From positions 11,309,101-11,373,100 of the forward strand of contig AP025066.1 in NCBI GenBank assembly GCA_036186865.1: DNA of 64,000 nt. The letters run 5' to 3'. How positions within the stretch are numbered: the first letter of the stretch is position 1; each line of letters begins with the position of its first letter. A program made the translations under genes and the position numbers. Shown piece after piece: positions 45,526-57,589 of this stretch. The notes below the pieces were generated by a model. The model was not told the DNA's origin. It saw only the letters and a list, made by a program, of their open reading frames with translations, and ran no database searches. This stretch comes from Eustoma russellianum. Its lineage: Eukaryota; Streptophyta; Magnoliopsida; Gentianales; Gentianaceae.

Positions 45526-45653
45526 TTTGTGTGTATAATATGTATATTATTGTGGTATAATGTATGTATTTCTATAGACATTTCTGTAGATTTTTTATTC
45601 GGTCTACCTAAGTCAAATATTGACATGATAGTGTGCTTGTTAGTTTTTTTAAA
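45526..45653. other. AT-rich spacer between LINE-B and gypsy-3
   Basis: About 128 bp of AT-rich sequence that continues the locus into which LINE-B inserted. Nothing recognisable. Confidence 0.5.
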
Positions 45654-46436
45654 GCGGCACACTTCGTTGAATGTAGAAAGATAGATGATGCATCTCGTGC
45701 TGCTGAATTATTCTTTAAAGAAGTTTTGAATTGTATGCATGCCTCAAATCATTTTGAGCGATAGGAACACCAAGTTTGTTAGTGATCTTTGCATGTTCGA
45801 GGGAGTAAATTAAGAACTAAGTGGCTTTTTTCGATTACAAGTCATCCGCATACTGATGGGCAAACGGAAGTAGTAAATAGAACACTTCCTCAACTTCTTA
45901 GAGCGGTAATTTGAAGGAACTTAAAGATGTTGGATGATTGCTTACCATTCATTGATTTAGTATATAGCAAAAGTTACATTGTGCAACTTCATATTCTCTA
46001 TTTGAGGTTGTTTACGGCTTTAATCATTTGACTCTTCTTGATCTTGTTCCATTGCCAACTAATGAGATTTCTAGCCTTGATGGTAAGTCTAACGCTGAAC
46101 TTGTGAAAAAAACTCCTTGAAAATGTAAGGAATCAAATTGAGGAAGTCACCAAGAAGTATGAGAAACAAGCAAACGAAAAAAGAAAACATGTCATGTTTC
46201 AACTTGGTGATTTGGTAAGGCTTCACTTTCGAAAGGATTTTTTTCCAAATGAAAGAGAGTCCAAATTGCACCCACAAAGGAATGGACAGTTGAAAGTGTT
46301 GACAAGGATTAAGGATAATGCATATGTGCTAGATCTTCTAGCAGGTAAGTACAATGCCTTTAATACTTTTGATGTTGCTGATCTTTCTCCCTTTTGTGCA
46401 GATTTTAAGGCAAACCCTTTTGAGGAGGTGGAATAA
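45654..46436 (+). pseudogene. gypsy-3 integrase C-terminal half (truncated element)
   Basis: The sequence encodes A-H-F-V-E-C-R-K-I-D-D-A-S, then S-H-P-H-T-D-G-Q-T-E-V-V-N-R-T-L near 45843-45890 with the catalytic Glu, and an open C-terminal part from 46194 with F-Q-L-G-D-L-V-R-L-H-F-R-K, N-A-Y-V-L-D-L-L and V-A-D-L-S-P-F, ending N-P-F-E-E-V-E. This closely resembles gypsy-1 integrase in layout. The rest of the element upstream is absent. A polypurine tract (TTTTGAGGAGGTGGAA) covers the last codons. Confidence 0.87.
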
Positions 46437-47424
46437 TGAGCCATCAAGAAGCATTGATGATGAGTCAAGCAAATCTGGGTCAAGTCCAACAAATGTGGCT
46501 GAGAAGATGCGTGTTTTTGGTGATGGACATGAAACCCAAGTTCATTATGATGGATTTCCACTCACTCGTGGGAGAGCCAGAGAAATTGAAACATCAATTG
46601 GATTGATTCTAGCTGAATTAAAGGTGAATGGATGGAGCCTTTACAGGACCATGAAGGACCTCATTGGATTAATATATTTAAAGTCAAAGAGGCCAAGAAA
46701 GAGCATAGAAAGAGGGTGAGCCGGACTAAAATTTGTTTGTATGTTTTTTGGAATTTTTCTTGTTGTAGTTGGACATTTCGTAGCCTAGTAAACTGATGGC
46801 CAACTAGGTTTTCCAGCTGATTTAGTGTTTTCATTTTAGGTGTGTTTTATTAGGATAATTAGAAAGGAAAAGTCTTAGTTTTGTTGGATAAATTTTGACA
46901 TTTTCGGCAGATTAGATTCTTGTCTTTCTTGTCTAGCTTATGATTTATTTTCAGTCTATAAATAAGTTATCTCAGACACTATTTTCATTAGCCATTTCGT
47001 GAATGAAAGTTGAGAAAACTCAGCCTTTATGCGCAGTAGCTGTGTGTGCTTCAATTTTGAAGTTTGTTTATTCAAGTTTTGGTCTTTTGATTCAATCAAT
47101 TCTTTGACCAGGAATTGTAGCATGAATTCATCTCGCAGGTTGTTCAAGAAGCTTTCCAAGAGTGTACAAAGTTTCTTGACTTGAAGATTGTTGATCAAGC
47201 GTGGATTGCTTAACATAGATAAATATCGAGTCTAGCAAGGTTTGTTGCAAAATTGCATTTACACATGGGGTCTAACAAGATTCTTCGTTTTTTTCCTTTT
47301 CATTTTCATTTGTGTCTCTCTCTTTTCTCTTTGTTCTTCGCGTTCTTTGTGCTTTTTATGAGTTTTTCAATTTGTTATCATCACGAGGTCTTCAAAAACG
47401 TATGATTCTTTTAACAACGCATCA
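46434..47424 (+). mobile_element. gypsy-3 3' LTR
   Basis: The 991-bp LTR starts TAATGAGCC (expected TGATGAG) after the polypurine tract and ends CGCATCA. From about 46715 (GGGTGAGCCGGACTAAAATTTG) it matches the element F LTRs. The first 280 bp keep an open frame containing F-P-L-T-R-G-R-A-R-E-I, the pol tail reaching into U3. A TATA box (TATAAATA) is at 46957-46964. Confidence 0.82.
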
Positions 47425-48059
47425 AAAGTTCTTTAGAAAGCGAGCCCATAGGATTCCATTAAAGGTTATTGATTGTTTCGTTTTTCTTTTTCTTTTCCCG
47501 AGGATGAGGGGGGTGGGTCGGGGAGTTGTGGTAGAGATTACCTGAGGTTCAGCAGGAAGAGAAAACCAATGAAAGCTTTGGAATTGAGGTTGAAGGAGGT
47601 CAAAGTCAGAATGACCATGCAGACAGATCTGAGCCTTGACTACTTCAAATGAGAATTTGTTAGGAGAGCAAGCTACCCAACAGCTTGTGGAACTCTAGAC
47701 CCATGAAATATATCTCCGGATTCAGTTTACAAGTCACCGGGAACGTTAACTGTCTGATTTTTTTCCTGTAGAACAAGCTCTTCAATTCCCTTCTCCTGAA
47801 GCAGTTTGCCAAGCAACCAGCTATTAGCACACAAAAGGTAACCAATCTCTTCTATATACCAAAACTAATGAGAATTGGGAATGCTAAAAGCATGAATTAA
47901 TAGAATGTGCAAAGGATTCACATGTTTGAGACTTAGATATGGTTATTCAATAACAATTTGTTTACCCCCACGACATAATCGTTTTCAAGTCATCATATTG
48001 TACAGTTAATCAAACAAAAACAACAATAAAAGCATGTCTTATTTCAACTAGTCTCAGAA
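47425..48059. other. Unassigned sequence, possibly host-derived
   Basis: No transposon domain is recognised. One segment looks exon-like: an acceptor TTTTTTTCCTGTAG at about 47758-47771, 66 bases open in two frames, and a donor AAG|GTAACC at about 47838. A second open stretch lies near 47470-47650. These could be chance or part of a decayed host gene. The right border with LTR C is placed where similarity to LTR A begins. Confidence 0.3.
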
Positions 48060-50323
48060 TTATTAACGTTGATGTTCTCAACCACGTTGATGTTCTCAAC
48101 CTTTGCAAATCTGAAAATCAGATTGCACTAGTCTTAGAACTATTAACGTTTGATTGACTTATACTTATCCAAATGAGATGAAACTTGCGTCAAATAAAAA
48201 CTAAGACATGTGGCTATATTTCTGAAAAATTCTATGATTTTTGAAAATCGTTTACTATTTTTACCGTTACAATAAAATCAATGCAGAAAACTAGAAACTG
48301 AAAGTAAAGTGTTGAAAAGTAAGAACACCAAGAATTTTATACAGGTTTGGTTAAAAAAACCTACTCTAGTCTTAGAGGACACCTTCCTCGGTTATCACTA
48401 AATAGAACAAACACCTTACCACAAGGGTGATTGGAGTTAAACACTAACTCTACCCTTTTACAATCAAAACAATCAAGCAAATCAATCACGAACACCACTA
48501 CCGATCGAATGAAGGTTTGATCACACCTTGATCAACCTTTTACAAGCAATGAACGTGTGTGGGTGGTATATGCAAAAAACTATATAATATGTAGAATATA
48601 CGAATGATAGGCTTGAGACTAAGAAGAAAAGAAGAAGAAGAGAGTAGTTTAGCTTTTTGCACTTGAGAGAATATGAATTGTTTCTTGGTCTTGTCTTGCA
48701 CTATCTCCTCTTTTTATCTCCTTTTGGCCGCCCCCAGGGCTTTCTTCCTACCTTGAGAATTCTCTTTAATGTACTTGAAAGATTGCCTTGTGTATAAGAT
48801 GACACAATCTTGCTTACTTAGTGCAATATGATTAGAAGGATGACTTGACTTTGCTTAGTTGTCACTTGTTGATTGGTCCACCTCGGCACCCTTGTAATGA
48901 GCTGTAAATTCTAAAAAACTGAAAATATGTGCTCAAATTCTAGTCAAATAATTATCATACAATCACACATTAATCTCTCTTCAATTTTAGAAGACAAATT
49001 GAAGGCAATAAAGGAGAAGAAAATCGGCCATTAGTAGCATGTGCTGAAATTTTCAGTATATGTTTCTTTCGAATTCTTTTCTTGTGTGGTGTCCTCATCA
49101 TTGTCATCAATCTTATGTGGCATATCGTCCACCAATTGAAGTGACAAATAAGCTCCACCTTGGCTCCAATATGGATGTAGTAGGCGTGTAAGAGAGGCTA
49201 CACATGTGCTGAAATTTCATTTTGGCAAGCTTTTGTCAAATAATGCACAATATTTACTCTTATATGGTAAATAATAATCAGCCCTATTTTGAATTTTCTA
49301 GAACACTTTAACAGGTCTTGAATGTGCAAAAAGTGTCTGGATACATGTTACACCTATGCCAAAAACGTTCCATGTGTGTACGTTCGTAGAAAACTGAATT
49401 TTTGACTTTTGTCGATTACGTGATTTTTCTCCGATTAATTTCAAACTTCTTACACATGTAATGTATATTATGTCACACATAATATACATAAAATGAAGTG
49501 TATGTTCAGCTATAGTGGCTGATGAAAAATGTCCCATGTGTAAAAATAAAACTGAGTTTGAATTCACCACAAATCTAGGCTAAATCGTGGCTGATTTGTG
49601 TGTGCCAACATTGTATGACTTTATAGCTGATTGTAACATGTGAGCCACGAAATTCTGAAGTATTTTTGATGTATATAGGCTGGCCGTCTTTATATGGCAA
49701 GTATGTGACATGTCAGTGAAGTTTCGATAGTCACCCGATACGACAATTTTTCAGTTTATGACCTTGCACATGTCGTTATAATTTTAACGTCACCATGACT
49801 TATATCTTGCAATATAAGACCTTAATCTACTCATAAATATGAGGTGTATAAGGTGGTGTGATGTCGACGTATGTTTGTAATATATGTGACCTGTCGTGGT
49901 ATGTCGGAATATAAGTATATTGTGTCTTTTAAAAAAATATGAATATATATATACAATATATATATTAGGCGTGTGAGATGAAATGAGGAGAAGACTTTCC
50001 ATTTTCAAATTTGTTGCCATATAGCTTTCTCGAAATATGTCTTCATTTAATGAACTAGTTAGTTCATTAACTTAAGCACTTCGCTTAATGAACTACTTTA
50101 GTTCATTAATTATGGCATCTGAAAATAGTGCAAAGATAACAAATGTTTGCCATATGATGTAAGCTTTAACGCTTCATGGCTTGTTAGTACGACAACAATA
50201 TATATAAGCATATAAAGCATGTTTATCACATAAACGTATCAAGTAACATTTATTCATGCATTTCGTAAGCATGTAGCATTTAAATCATGCATTTGTAAAT
50301 CACTCAAACCCTTTTTCTCAACA
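48060..50323 (-). mobile_element. Large solo-LTR family copy C, truncated
   Basis: From about 48060 to CTTTTTCTCAACA at 50323 this aligns with LTR A from about 3400 to 5633 (for example GAAAGTAAAGTGTTGAAAAGTAAGAACACC near 48300). About 420 bp at its left end are missing. Two AATGAACTA...TAGTTCATTA palindromes lie at 50040-50110, and an inexact GCTGAAATTTTCAG palindrome near 49042. It sits next to copia-3. No coding domain. Confidence 0.82.
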
Positions 50324-51701
50324 AAGTTGTTATCACTTTGTCATGCCACCAAGGAACTCAACTGTGTGGTCCTAATGAATCCTCATTTTTGTCTCTTTCA
50401 GGACATACTTATGAAGGAGATAATTGGATGTGAGACTAAGTAAGGAGATTTGCACTACGTTGACGAGGTCGCTCAACATGGTCAGTTTATGCTTGTTCAT
50501 GGGACAGTCAACATGCAACTACAGCACCGACGTCTATGCCACCCTTCATTCAGTTACCTTAAACTCCTATTTTCCAGTTTATTTACCAATAAGAGAGTTC
50601 ATAGGCCTTGTGAAGCATGTACTCAAGCGAAAAGTGACTGTGCTACTTTTCGACTAAATAATACTCGAGTTGACAATATTTCTCATTGGTGCATTCTCAC
50701 TTATGAGGACCATCACATATACCTAGTCATAGCCAGTTTTAGTGTTTCTTATTACTCATTGATGATTTCTCTTGCATAACATGAGTATACTTGTTGAAAC
50801 ACAAATTCAAAGTCCTAGGAAAAAATTTTCCTTTTCTTTCACATAGTTCAGACATAATACAACACCAAAATACAGATCTTATGCTTAGATAATGGCCGAA
50901 AATATGTGCACGAGTCTCTGAAATCATTCTTCTAAGCTAATGGTCTGATACATCAAACAACCTATCCAAATACACCTCAACAGAATGGTGTAACCGAAAG
51001 GAAAAACTGCATCATCCTTGAAAAGAAACAAGCTATGCTGCTTGAGTCACATACTCCTAAACACTTCAGTCCCAAAGCTGTCGCTACTTCACTCTACCAC
51101 CTAAACCGACTAGCCACAAAAATCGTTAACCTTAAATCTCAGTTATAGGTGTTAGCCACTCAAACAACCATTCCATTATCCAACAATCTTCTCCTCTCGT
51201 ATTTTTGGTTGCTCTGTGTTTATACATATGCCAAAAAACGAACGCTATAAACTGGACTCCTGTGACAAGAAGTTTGTCGAGTATGCTTTCCACCAAAAAG
51301 GCTACCAGTATTATCATCCTATCACCCATTGAATCCATGTCACTGGATTGTGTATTTTTTGAATCCGAGTATTTTTTTGATATCCATCCTAGGCCTTAGG
51401 GGAGGAATTGAATGAGTCCTTAAATTGGTTACATAGCTTCAGCTGCACAGAGACTCTCAAACAAGAACAAGACAATGACACCATCGAGCTGATTTCTCCC
51501 AACGACTGAAGGGCCAATGAGCCAATTCTCGCTACCGATGAGTCTCCTTTGTTGGATGTCCAACAAAAGGTAAGTAATCCGCAAACTAATAAAAAATCTC
51601 TATTTTTCCTGATGTGAAGAATACTGATGATTCGATTGAGAGACAAGTATGGGTTCTTCCTGAAGGTATACCACCAAACAGGTACTCACCAGAACAAGTA
51701 G
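50324..51701 (+). pseudogene. copia-3 GAG-pre-integrase and integrase
   Basis: The sequence encodes H-R-R-L-C-H-P-S-F-S-Y-L near 50523-50560 (pre-integrase block), C-E-A-C-T-Q-A-K-S near 50613-50640 (zinc finger), T-P-Q-Q-N-G-V-T-E-R-K-N near 50973-51008 with the catalytic Glu kept, F-S-P-K-A-V-A near 51065, and a V-E-Y-A-F-H-Q-K-G-Y block near 51275 in another frame. Gag and the protease active site are missing, replaced on the left by LTR C. A 3.8-kb insertion interrupts pol at 51702. Many stops. Confidence 0.85.
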
Positions 51702-54700
51702 TGTAGCACCCCGCCTGGGACTAGGATCTCGGCACGATGCATTCGTCGTACTCTACTACGAGAAGTACAAGGCGTCGATAACATTCATGTACAAATCGTC
51801 ATAACATGTATCGATGAGCGAAAGCAAAATGACATAAGTCGAAATAAACATCAACATAAGTACATCCTAATACATCGGCATAAATGTCATAAGTACATCA
51901 AGAGTACAAAATATCAAGAGTACAGAGCTGAATATCCAAAATACAAAAGAGGTCGTAGCCAGCTATTAGTCAGCTCCTCGCACCTAGTCTCAAGGCTCAC
52001 CATCTATAATCTCTGTCTCAGCGTCCTGTGGATCTGTGTGGTGAAATAAAAGGATGAGCGATAACGAATCGCTTTGCAAGTATTTCTGCCTAGGTTCGTC
52101 AAGTGGATCATACATGGGGACTGGGATAGTGGGTGGTACAGTAAGGTGTGACACAGATATCAGATGCCCAATGTAAACAAAAATAGTAAAGTATAAAGTA
52201 AGTGTTGAAATAATAAAGCAGATATCATAACATGAAAAATATCACAGATAAAGAGCATCGTAAAGTAAATAGACTCTTCTGCTAAACATTCTTATCTTAA
52301 CCCATAGTTAACTTTGTTCTTGTGTATGATCTCTTTGGTTTGTTTCTGGATGTCCTTTAATCATACTTGGTCTCATTCTTCAAGAATCATAAGTTACGGG
52401 CACTAGAGGGTGCATGAGACATGATCGTGATATATGCATCGTAAAACTTTTGAGAAAAACATTTCCTTTCATACATACATAAACATGACATGACATGATT
52501 GCCTATAGCACTTCTCTTAACATAAGAGTGGTACCCACGACATATCGAATGACTTCCTGAGTAGCCACGAGTACTGTCTATGAATCCCGATGGTCCAACC
52601 ATGGTGTTTCATCATACGTACATAGGACTAATGGTGACGCGTTATATTAGACAACCCGAGTCCCGCACGTGGTGTTACACTCTGCAATAACGTATTTTTC
52701 CCCTGACATCCGCCCCCAGGAACATACATCAGGCGGCTTTCCATACAGAACCTCATAGACACAACTGAAAGGTAGAGAACCCTTGTTCCATACAAGGTGT
52801 TACACTCAGCCTGCATATCATGCGTATATAGATAGGTAGAGAGCCCTTGTCCCAGTCAAGGTGTTACACTCGCCCACAGATACATGCATAAGCGTATGGA
52901 ATCATTCGTCTCGCGGTATCATCATGAAAACTTGAAAAAACATTTATATAACATGTTGGTAAGTAAACTCAGTCACTTTAGAAATCATGAAGACAACATG
53001 CATGAAGGGAGGCTTTACGTAGGTTTTTTCCTCTTTCATTAACTTATAGTCATTCTTGTTTGGAATTTGTGATTATAGGTTTATACTTGTAATTGGTTAT
53101 TATTTTTTGAAGTAGCTTGTCTTAAATTGCTAATTTGGCCTCTTTGGGGCTGTGTGTCATCATACATTTATACTATGTTTTCTTGGACATAGGATTTTAG
53201 GAAAGTATGTACTATTAATTAATGAACATTTAAATTGTCTTGATTTAAACATATATTTATAACATATACCTTATATGAATTTACATAATATACTTTAAAG
53301 TGGTTAATTAATAATAAGGCACCAATAATTGGGCTTAGGGCCGAAAGTGGCCATAGCCTACCTAGTTTACTCCATTTTTATTTAGTGCTCTAGTGGGTTC
53401 ATTTTTCTTATAATTATGACTCATAATAATTATTTAGTCACATATACATGGTGAAAATGTAGTTCTTTAGGTGGACTATGGCCATTGGGCCGAAACATTG
53501 TGGAGCCCACTTCTTGGAATTTTATCCTTATGTAATGGATACACTTATGACCCTTTTTCCTTTTCATGTACTTGTTATTTTATATATAATCATGAAAATA
53601 TACTTTTATGGAATTTGTACTTCAATTAGAACCTGTTCTAGACCCCTTGGCCGAATCTAGGGGTGGTTTCAATTATGAATTTTTTAACATTTAACATCCA
53701 TACATGATGGTGAGGATGATGATAAAATCCATTTATCCATTTCTCTTATTATTGTAGGTATGCTGATGATAATTCATAATGTACATCAACTTGCTTAATG
53801 TTAACATGTTCAAATTACATCACACAAATATAATCATGACCCCAAGGATTAAGTTTATGATGATAATCATTCTACAAATAACATGCAAGCATATAGAGCA
53901 CATAATGTAGAACATCTATGACATTTCACCTTTCGTAGACCGTGATTATCAAAATAATCATCATAATGATGGTGATGATTTCATGATCTATATGAGAGAC
54001 TCATGGACCGTCCCCTTTAGGAAGAAAAATGAGGATTCTAACATGTCCACTTTCTAGCATAATACACTCATGTGTCTACAATTTGCATTCAAGTTTTGAG
54101 AGGATGGTAAAGGTCCCTCCTTCTTGACATGCACGGCCTGAATGGGCTATTGGTGGCTCAGTTTCATCTTGCATGTTACATTAAGATGGAATTCTAAGCA
54201 TATTTGAGGAATCCATTCAAGAGAATTACACATGCATCCACCAATTGAACATGCAAACATCATTCACTAAAATTGATGCTAAGGACTTCATTTTAGTAGT
54301 TGCACGCATGATCCATTCCTTATTAGTGAACCTAACAATTTTTATTTTAATTTCCTTGAAGGAGCTAAGAAGAATACTTGCCTTGGATGCTTGATCCTTA
54401 CACCTAAGAGTGAAAGATTTCTTCTTTGGGCCTTGATGAGTACACGGCCTTGAGGCCAAAATGGAGGAAAGAATTAGTCTTGCATGAGTAAAATAGGAGA
54501 GTAAATGTTCTAATATTCAATCTAATTGAACTTTACCTTGGATGGACTTGAGATTCCTCACTTGTTAAGTTGAAGAACTTCTCCTACTTCCTTGTTGAAG
54601 GTCACGGTCAAGGCCTATAATGGACAGGTTATAGTTTTACGGAAAAAAGAAGGGATGAAAATGAGAATGGTGGGAAGGGAATAGAGGTACTCACCTTGAT

Positions 54701-55506
54701 TATTCTTGTATTCAAAGCTTGACGATGCTTGCAAATAGAAGGAGAATTTTCTTTCTTGTGCCTAGAAGAGCTCTCGGTTTGGAGGGTGTTTAGAGAGGAA
54801 GATGGTTTCTTGTGGGAGAGAAAATTGAAGTGAAGAGAGACTTGTGGAGTGAGAGAAAGATGTAAGATGAAGAGTGAGTAGAAGTTGTAAAGAAATTATG
54901 TTTTTGAAGGCTGGGAAATGCCTTGGCCAGATGTGGGTAGTGGAGAAATGATGGAATTCTTCTTGGATGATGAAAATGGTGGAAGAGTAAAGAATTTGCA
55001 TGAAAGATGAGAGATTGGTTGTCTTACATGGTGTAAGACTTGTAATTATTAAGGAGAATTAAAAAATAAAAGGAAGAAGTATAAAATCTTGGAGAAAATG
55101 AAGGGGGAGGCCGGATGGTGAGGTGGAGAAAAAAAGCATTTTGCATGAAATTGTATTGGTGGGGTTTTGGCTTGTGTAAGAAAAAGGAAATGATTAGATG
55201 GAAACTGAAAAAGAAAGAATGTAGGAAAATCTTGGAGAAAATAGAGGGAGGGGGCCAGAGTGGGTAGGAACAAGTGGAAGTTGAATTTTCCATTTTATCC
55301 TTCTCTGAGTTACATTTTCATTCCTTTTATTTAATTCCTAATTGTAGTTGTACCAATTCTCTTTATTTATAATTCATTACCCTACACTTATTAGATTAAC
55401 TTGGAGGTCCTAATATTTATTTAAATAACATTTACACACCCTATACTAAATTACGGTATCGCATCAAAATTTATTCTAAGCTCGTAACAGGGGTTGAGAT
55501 GTAACA
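51702..55506. mobile_element. LTR-like insertion E in copia-3 (gypsy Tekay/Del-like ends)
   Basis: This 3805-bp block runs from TGTAGCACCCCGCC to GGGGTTGAGATGTAACA, with flanks AGTAG (51697-51701) and GGTAG (55507-55511), four of five matching. Its left end, reversed, matches the right end of insertion D. It includes imperfect repeats around TAGAGAACCCTTGTTCC and TAGAGAGCCCTTGTCCC (about 52771 and 52835) and a purine-rich tract at 54640-55260 that yields spurious minus-strand frames. No gag or pol is visible, so a solo LTR is most likely. Confidence 0.8.
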
Positions 55507-57113
55507 GGTAGCCGGACATCCAGATATCCTGTCAATGTAGCTAAGGGAGGATTGCAAAATGTGCTAAGGTTTTTTTTCTACTCTTTGCTCTAAGTCCATT
55601 CCACGTACAGTTTAGCATGCGAGTAAGAATGTTGAGTGGGAAAAGGCAATGAAAGCAGAGATGGACGCCCTAGAAAAGAATGCAACATGAAAAAATATGA
55701 GCTGCCAAAAGAAAAAAACCAGTGGGCTGTAGGTGGGTGTTTGCTATCAAATACATGGCGGATAGGATGGTAAAGCGATATAAGACCAGACTTGTGGCTA
55801 TAGGATACATACAAACGTATGGATTGACTACTTAGAGACGTTTCTCCGGTTTATAAGATTGATACCATCAGAGTATTGTTCTCAATCACGGCCAACAGAG
55901 ATTGGTTTCTTCATCAGTTTGACGTTAAGAATGCATTTCCATATGGGGAATTGAAAGAAGAGGTATATATGGAAGCTCCACCATGTTTTTCTGATGATTT
56001 TGAAAGGGTGAAGTCTACTGACTTAGAAAGGCTCTCCACGGCTTAAAGCAGTTGCCACGAGCATTGTTCGGAAGGTTCACTTTGGCCATGAAAAAGAATG
56101 GACACAAGTAAAGTAACGCTTATCATACTTTGTTCTTCAAGAAAAAAGGCGACCTAATCACATGTGTAATTATATATGTGGATGATATGATCATCACAAT
56201 AAAAAGGAACTCACACGGCTTCGAGAGAAGCTGTTCATAGAATTTGAGATGAAGGACTTAGGTGGACTAAAGTACTTTCTTGGTATTGAAGTTCTCCAGT
56301 CGAAGAGGAGAATCTTTGTGTCGTAGCAAAAGTACATTCTTGACTTTCTAACAAAGGTTGGGATGATTGATTGGGAACCAAGTGAAACACCGGTATAAGT
56401 GAATCATAAGCTACAAAAAAATGAAGGGACATTAGGAGCGAATCGAGAACAGTATCAGATACTTGCAGGAAAATTGATTTATCTCACCCACACTAGACCA
56501 GATATAGCATATGTCGTGAGATTTATGAGCCAATTTATGCATCAACCACAAGAACAAGACATGGAAGTAGCAATGAGGATAGTACGGTATTTGAAGGGAA
56601 CGCAAGGCAATGGAATAATGTTTCAAATGCATGGACACTTAGGCGTGGAGGATATACTGACGTTGACTAGGCAAGCAGCCTTAACGATAGGAGGTCCCTT
56701 CCGGTTACTTTTCCATGGTTAGAGGAAATTTAGTTATATGGAGAAACAAGAAGCAGAAGATAGTGGCGTTATCAAGTTCAGAAGCTGAATTCAAAGAAAT
56801 TGTGAAGGGAGTTATGGAGGTACTTTGGCTAAAGAAGTTAATACATACTGGTTTTTATCTATGGTTGCCTATTAAGCTAATATGTGATAATAAGACGGCG
56901 ATAAGTACCTCCGAGAACTCAGTGCAGCATGGCCGAACCAAACATGTGGATGTAGATCGACATTTCATCAAAGAGAAGCTCGAACAAGTTATCATTGAGC
57001 TCCTCTTTGTAAAGTCTGAAAATCAACTAGCCGATATCCTCACAAAAGCCGTCACTAAAAGTATCTTTGACTTAGTACTTTGCTTGTTAGGCATTGGCAA
57101 TCTCACTGCCTAA
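55507..57113 (+). pseudogene. copia-3 reverse transcriptase and RNase H
   Basis: Copia pol resumes after insertion E with S-R-Y-P-V-N-V-A near 55522. RT blocks are F-D-V-K-N-A-F-P-Y-G-E-L-K-E-E-V-Y-M near 55918-55970, I-I-Y-V-D-D-M-I-I-T with Y-V-D-D at 56175-56186, and Y-F-L-G-I-E-V near 56272. An open stretch 56399-56722 has L-I-Y-L-T-H-T-R-P-D-I-A-Y-V-V. RNase H at 56715-57113 is open for 132 codons (A-L-S-S-S-E-A-E-F, I-C-D-N-K-T-A-I, H-V-D-V-D-R-H-F-I-K-E-K, D-I-L-T-K-A) and stops at 57111-57113. The ATG at 56715 is internal. Stops occur in RT. Confidence 0.88.
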
Positions 57114-57114
57114 C

Positions 57115-57125
57115 TTGAGGGGGAG
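57115..57125 (+). other. Polypurine tract of copia-3
   Basis: TTGAGGGGGAG immediately precedes the LTR start TGATGG and follows the pol stop by one base. Confidence 0.85.
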
Positions 57126-57319
57126 TGATGGAAAGTATGAAATCAAGGATTCAATCTAATCATATTACGATCATATCAAAAATCTAATCGTATCAATTGC
57201 ATTTATTGTAATTAGCATATACCATAGATAGTATTTAGAATTCAACTACAAATAAGTCCTATTGTATCTTGTTCAAAGCAATGAAATACGACTTTCGTTT
57301 GTAAGATATATTTCTATCA
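57126..57319 (+). mobile_element. copia-3 3' LTR (194 bp)
   Basis: The LTR runs TGATGGAAAGTATG to TTTCTATCA. It is very short, as in several small-LTR copia lineages. The 5' LTR is not in the window. Confidence 0.82.
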
Positions 57320-57389
57320 GTAGATAATCATCTTCTTTATTCACTTTCTCTATATGTTCATCTGAATCACCACCTAATGGTTTCCTCAT

Positions 57390-57570
57390 CTACCGAAATT
57401 TCTCATAAAAGCTCATCCAAATCCTCCAGGAACAAAAGTTTAGCAACCTTACCCAATCCTACATTAGGTGCGTGCACATTAATGATGATGATGATGATTC
57501 CTTTCGGTACAACTAACTTAAAATCTCCAATCTAATTCATGTTTTTGATAACACTTACCAGTTTTTCAAG
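57390..57570 (-). pseudogene. RTE-type LINE endonuclease fragment
   Basis: Read from right to left, the minus strand encodes F-K-L-V-V-P-K-G, I-N-V-H-A-P-N-V-G-L and F-L-E-D-L-D-E-L-L. This matches the A-Y-A-P-x-V-G-L block of RTE endonucleases, as at about 16860 in the other RTE copy. The rest of the LINE is absent; element F begins at 57590. The flanking 57320-57389 shows nothing recognisable. Confidence 0.65.
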
Positions 57571-57589
57571 ACGAAATTTAACAAAATGG

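Noticed and set aside
55024..55293. 89-codon minus-strand frame rich in Phe, Ser and Pro
   Set aside because: It comes from the purine-rich tract of insertion E; a second frame over the same bases is also open, so composition explains it.
51702..55506. Insertion E as a complete small transposon
   Set aside because: No internal primer site, purine tract or shorter terminal direct repeats were seen, and its end matches insertion D; a solo LTR is simpler.
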